Shown here: one piece after another, positions 62,896-64,000 of the stretch
Layout: each line of letters opens with the position of its first letter
How positions within the stretch are numbered: the stretch's first letter is position 1
Assembly (NCBI RefSeq): GCF_009937955.1
Contig: NZ_AP018439.1
Span: 5,022,001-5,086,000, forward strand
DNA: 64,000 nt
Direction: 5' to 3'
Origin: Undibacterium sp. KW1
GTDB taxonomy: Bacteria > Pseudomonadota > Gammaproteobacteria > Burkholderiales > Burkholderiaceae_D
Program-made: the position numbers and the translations under genes
Notes under the pieces: generated by a model
The model's database searches: none
Told to the model about the DNA's origin: nothing
Seen by the model: only the letters and a program-made list of their open reading frames with translations

Positions 62896-63918
62896 CTATA
62901 GGTCTGGCGGCATGCCCGGTGATGTCTTTCGAAATTGCGCAGGCGACATACCAAAACGCTTGCGGAATATTTTCCCCAGATAACTGACATCGGCTATGCC
63001 TGCTTCATCTGCGATGACAGCAATACTGTGGGCAGAATTGAGCAAGCGCCATTGCACATGCTGCAGTCGCAACTCATTCCAATAGTTCTTTGCCGTCATG
63101 CCATGCTCAGACAGAAACTGGCGGTCTAGTTGCCGCCTGCTGATGCCGACCATGCCCGCAAGTTCATCGATGGTCTTGCTGGCACTGAGCAGGCTGCGCA
63201 TCAGGGCAATGGCGCGGCCTGTATGGCGGCTCGTTGCAGCTTCTATATCAAATGAGCGCAACTCATGACCGCTGCTGCGTGCCTCATCGACCAGCATGTC
63301 GGCCAGGCCCTTCAGCGCACGGCTGCGGCCGCAGGCACGCGCAAGCATTTCTATCGCCAGGTCTATCGCTGCCATGCCACCGGCGCATGAAATTCGTTCA
63401 CCGCGCTCGCCATCAAAACAATACATCTGTCCGCTGACGACTTCTATGCGTGGGAATGAGGCACGGAATTCAGCTTCATGCCGCCAGTGCAAGGCAACTT
63501 TATGCCCAGTCAATAAACCACAGGCAGACAGCAGGAAGCAGGCATTATCAATACAGACCAGCTTCACGCCATGCCCTGCCGCTTTACGCAGGATGTTTTT
63601 GTAGCGCGGTGCCAGCGCCTGCGTTGCCTGCGCGTTCCTGCCACCAAAAACTACCAGATAATCAAAGTCTGCATAATTAATTTCTGCCGGGGTAGTCTGA
63701 ACTTGAATATCGATGCCACTGCTGGATTTGATACTGCCCGCTTCCAGTCCCAGGATTTGCCAGGTGCAGTACCGCTGGCGACTGTAGTCTGCGTCATCTG
63801 CGGTAAAGCGCAGCTTGTCGAGAAATCCCCCAAACGGCAGCATCGCAAATTCAGGCATAGGCATGATCAGCAGGCGTATGTCTGCCACAGTCGTTTCAGT
63901 ATGCACATAGCGTGGCAT
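62896..63918 (-). CDS. GlxA-type AraC regulator with DJ-1/PfpI domain
   Basis: A 340-residue regulator. The N-terminal DJ-1/PfpI domain (about 12-190) contains LVVFGGRNAQATQALAPRY, KLVCIDNACFLLSACGLLTG and ISCAGGMAAIDLA. The C-terminal AraC helix-turn-helix pair includes KTIDELAGMVGISRRQLDRQF and SIAVIADEAGIADVSYLGKIFRKRFG. It resembles regulators of carnitine, choline or glycine-betaine use (GbdR/CdhR type). The target is probably the gene starting beyond 64000; an ATG at 63995 is seen at the window end. Confidence 0.9.
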   Translation of the reverse strand: MPRYVHTETTVADIRLLIMPMPEFAMLPFGGFLDKLRFTADDADYSRQRYCTWQILGLEAGSIKSSSGIDIQVQTTPAEINYADFDYLVVFGGRNAQATQALAPRYKNILRKAAGHGVKLVCIDNACFLLSACGLLTGHKVALHWRHEAEFRASFPRIEVVSGQMYCFDGERGERISCAGGMAAIDLAIEMLARACGRSRALKGLADMLVDEARSSGHELRSFDIEAATSRHTGRAIALMRSLLSASKTIDELAGMVGISRRQLDRQFLSEHGMTAKNYWNELRLQHVQWRLLNSAHSIAVIADEAGIADVSYLGKIFRKRFGMSPAQFRKTSPGMPPDL

Positions 63919-64000
63919 AATCGATGTCCATAAATTACCTAAATAAGTCCAGATAATACCATTTATAAAACATGATCCTGTTTACACTGACTTCATGGAA

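Noticed and set aside
63995..64000. Start of a gene at the right edge
   Set aside because: Only two codons are visible, so it cannot be supported as a coding region.

Overview
The window is chromosomal DNA from a betaproteobacterium of order Burkholderiales, most likely family Oxalobacteraceae and perhaps Undibacterium-like (inference). The basis is the gene order accB-accC-prmA-zinc-ribbon/DUF3426, the neighbourhood mpl-yqiA-ubiC and RNB-tonB-aroE-mtgA, and the sequence of housekeeping proteins such as PolA. G+C looks moderate, near 50 percent, except in an AT-rich patch at about 4.2-5.1 kb. No rRNA, tRNA, CRISPR array or prophage was recognised.

Layout. 1-4.2 kb: a cut-off periplasmic binding protein, a MarR repressor divergent from a SnoaL-like gene and a small membrane protein, then a YHYH lipoprotein and a SCO protein. 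4.2-10.2 kb: an AT-rich patch with small orphan genes, then an NAD/ADP-ribose cassette in two pairs (SPFH protein + NAD-kinase-like protein; ADP-ribosylglycohydrolase + macro domain) that share an upstream palindrome, followed by an Imm33-like protein and a lipoprotein. 10.2-11.6 kb: a REP-associated transposase between two REP pairs. 11.7-34.5 kb: housekeeping genes (polA, LOG protein, aroE, a frameshifted mtgA, tonB-like, RNB nuclease, ubiC, yqiA, mpl, M48 peptidase, DUF898, DUF3426, prmA, accC, accB, aroQ, tlpA). Two MITE-like elements interrupt this run, and one of them holds a third REP pair.

35-45 kb: a VIT/vWA protein with a MerR regulator whose promoter predicts a leaderless message, a complete marR-OMF-emrA-emrB efflux operon with a strong terminator, and a decayed diguanylate cyclase. 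45-57.5 kb: a PAP2 phosphatase-like lipoprotein carrying an autotransporter-type repeat, GH10 and GH43 xylan-degrading enzymes, a zinc-ribbon gene broken by one TAG, a lone AAA ATPase, a HAD-like protein, a YdcF protein, and a BlaI/M56 pair with two BlaI boxes. 57.5-64 kb: a two-component system translationally coupled to a DUF4212/sodium-solute symporter pair, and a GlxA-type AraC regulator.

The candidate least explained by known annotation is the 5.06-8.82 kb cassette. Two separately promoted gene pairs, both read as handling NAD or ADP-ribose, carry nearly the same 18-base cis element upstream. Four genes in the window look inactivated (mtgA, a GGDEF gene and two small genes with an in-frame TAG); a base-calling error should be excluded for the mtgA frameshift.
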